Below are positions 13,765 through 15,058 of a stretch of 15,058 bases of DNA, piece by piece. The stretch is from an uncultured Christensenella sp. (GTDB lineage: Bacteria > Bacillota > Clostridia > Christensenellales > UBA1242): NCBI GenBank assembly GCA_949295755.1, contig CASFMG010000033.1, positions 1 through 15,058 of the forward strand, read 5' to 3'. The notes under the pieces were generated by a model. The model saw only the letters and a program-made list of their open reading frames with translations, did no database searches and was not told the DNA's origin. Each line of letters starts with the position of its first letter. Position 1 is the first letter of the stretch. The position numbers and the translations under genes were made by a program.

Positions 13765-13792
13765 ATTATACCAACATTAACAAGATTTACAA
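13765..13792 (-). promoter_or_regulatory. Extended -10 promoter abutting the SGNH hydrolase start
   Basis: On the minus strand TTGTAA (13787-13792), a 16-bp spacer ending in TGG, then TATAAT (13765-13770). This is a TGN-TATAAT extended -10. Six nt (AAAACT) separate it from the ATG at 13758, the same geometry as the decarboxylase promoter at 2990-2998. There is no Shine-Dalgarno, so a leaderless mRNA is predicted. Confidence 0.6.
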
Positions 13793-13794
13793 TA

Positions 13795-15058
13795 CTAATT
13801 AGATGAATTTTTTAAGTTTTCTACAAATTTTTTTATTTTAATTGCCAAGTTTATGTCAATACCTTTAACAAGATTTAGTTCTTCAACACTTGCCTTTTGA
13901 ATTTGTTCTAATGTTTTAAACTGATTTAAAAGTGCTTGTTTTTTTACTTTACCAAGACCCTTTATGTCGTCTAGTGGAGATTTTATTTCATTTTTGCTTC
14001 TTAGTTTTCTATGAAAGGTTATTGCAAATCTATGTGCTTCATCACGAATATTTTGAAGTATTCTAAGTTCGCTTGAACCCCTTTTAAGCATAACAGACTC
14101 ACTTTTGTTAGGTACAAAAACTTCATCAAACTTTTCTGCAAGTGCAATTATATCTATTTTTAAATTAAAATCTTTTAAAACTTGATATGTGGAACTGAGT
14201 TGTCCTTTTCCCCCATCAATAACAATCAAATCGGGTTTTTGTGTAAAACTAACATCTTCGCCGTTTAGTTCTTTAAGTCGTCTTGTTAAAGTTTGTTTTA
14301 AACTCTCAAAGTCATTAGAACCTTTTTCGTAGTTTGCTATTTTAAACTTTCGATACATATTTTTTGCAACTTTGCCTGCAATAAACACAACCATAGATGC
14401 AACTTGGTTTGTTCCACTTATATGAGATATATCATAGCACTCAATTCTATTTGGAAGTTTAGATAAATTTAATTTGTCTTTTAGTTTTTCTAGTGCACCA
14501 ACTGTTTTATCGTATTCAATATTTTCTTTGTATTCAACTTTTTCCAAATATTCTTTTGCGTTTAATGTTGCCATTTTTATCAAGTGGTTTTTTGTTCCCT
14601 TTTTGGGACAAGTTATTTTTGATTTTACTACTTCTTCGGTAATGTCATACACCTGAATATTGGTTAAAATTTCTTTTGGACATTCGTGCTTTTCATAGTA
14701 TTGCACAATAAATTGACTCATTGTGTCCTCTTCGTCAATGCTTGCATCAATCACGCTTTGCGTTTTTACACCTAAAACCTTACCGTGTCTTATCGTAAGA
14801 ACACAAATCGCTCCTACTATTCCATTGTTTACATAACTGATTACATCAATGGATTTATCTGTTGGAAGGTCGGCAACAACTTTTTGTTTTAAACTATTAA
14901 CCATTTTTATCATATCTCTAATTTCCAGTGCTCGCTCAAAATTTTGGATACTGCTTGCAAGTTGCATTTTTTCGGTTAAAATTTTTTCTATTTCGTTGTC
15001 GTTACCCCTTAAGAAGTCCATTGCCTTGTATACAATTTTTTTATAGTCTTCTTTTGAA
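13795..15058 (-). CDS. uvrC: Excinuclease ABC subunit C, C-terminal two thirds (runs off the right edge)
   Basis: UvrC makes the dual incisions in UvrABC nucleotide excision repair. The frame is open to the window edge (SKEDYKKIVYKAMDFLRGN at the edge), so the true start and the N-terminal GIY-YIG nuclease lie outside; about 420 of roughly 600 residues are visible. The UVR motif is present (ASSIQNFERALEIRDMIK), which binds UvrB. The C-terminal RNase H-like nuclease that cuts 5' of the lesion has ECYDISHISG, IVIDGGKGQL and RDEAHRFAITFHR, supplying the Asp-Asp-His catalytic set. Tandem helix-hairpin-helix motifs end the protein (IKGLGKVKKQALL, LVKGIDINLAIKIKKF). A Met at 15021 is internal, not the start. 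Confidence 0.96.
   Translation of the reverse strand, partial: SKEDYKKIVYKAMDFLRGNDNEIEKILTEKMQLASSIQNFERALEIRDMIKMVNSLKQKVVADLPTDKSIDVISYVNNGIVGAICVLTIRHGKVLGVKTQSVIDASIDEEDTMSQFIVQYYEKHECPKEILTNIQVYDITEEVVKSKITCPKKGTKNHLIKMATLNAKEYLEKVEYKENIEYDKTVGALEKLKDKLNLSKLPNRIECYDISHISGTNQVASMVVFIAGKVAKNMYRKFKIANYEKGSNDFESLKQTLTRRLKELNGEDVSFTQKPDLIVIDGGKGQLSSTYQVLKDFNLKIDIIALAEKFDEVFVPNKSESVMLKRGSSELRILQNIRDEAHRFAITFHRKLRSKNEIKSPLDDIKGLGKVKKQALLNQFKTLEQIQKASVEELNLVKGIDINLAIKIKKFVENLKNSSN

Overview
The window is AT-rich DNA (codons and spacers dominated by A/T) from a low-GC, probably uncultured, anaerobic Firmicute of the class Clostridia. The evidence is the sporulation phosphatase SpoIIE, a SigH-type sigma factor in its usual mrnC-rlmB-sigH neighbourhood, and a clostridial SCIFF ranthipeptide precursor next to its radical SAM maturase. 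No phage, plasmid or CRISPR genes are present. No species is assigned.

Layout, left to right. (1) 1-932, minus strand: a 154-aa protein of unknown function, then a family-4 glycosyltransferase that runs off the left edge. (2) 1132-6075, plus strand: glmS with a strong terminator; an Orn/Lys/Arg-type PLP decarboxylase whose ATG sits at the predicted transcription start; and the SCIFF pair scfA-scfB, with a terminator between precursor and maturase. (3) 6076-6428: a bidirectional terminator split by a non-coding repeat (copy A), and a possible 29-aa membrane peptide on the minus strand. (4) 6429-10935, minus strand: mrnC-rlmB-sigH as a tight operon, repeat copy B in the sigH terminator, then spoIIE. 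(5) 10936-11337: a non-coding, very AT-rich spacer holding a cluster of DnaA boxes. (6) 11338-15058, minus strand: the C-terminal two thirds of uvrC, a signal-peptide and membrane-anchored SGNH hydrolase with its own promoter, and a Ca2+/Na+-antiporter-like protein.

The most interesting element is the pair of non-coding repeats at 6106-6276 (171 bp) and 8903-9171 (269 bp). Both start CAG-Y-GTGTAGACAAATAAA and end CGACAGTCTG. They share a 93-bp left block and a 67-bp right block but differ completely in the core (11 bp versus 109 bp). Each is flanked by a perfect direct repeat (20 and 19 bp), and the two flanking sequences are unrelated to each other. In both cases the duplicated target is exactly the stem-loop of a Rho-independent terminator, so after insertion a stem-loop with its U-tract is still present for the adjacent gene. 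This looks like a non-autonomous mobile element that targets terminators and regenerates them.

Other notable points: the SCIFF peptide has eight rather than six cysteines and a Gly where I recall the cross-link acceptor Thr in characterised relatives; several promoters place a TATAAT only 6-8 nt upstream of the ATG, which suggests leaderless mRNAs; and the DnaA-box cluster lies far from any dnaA gene in view.
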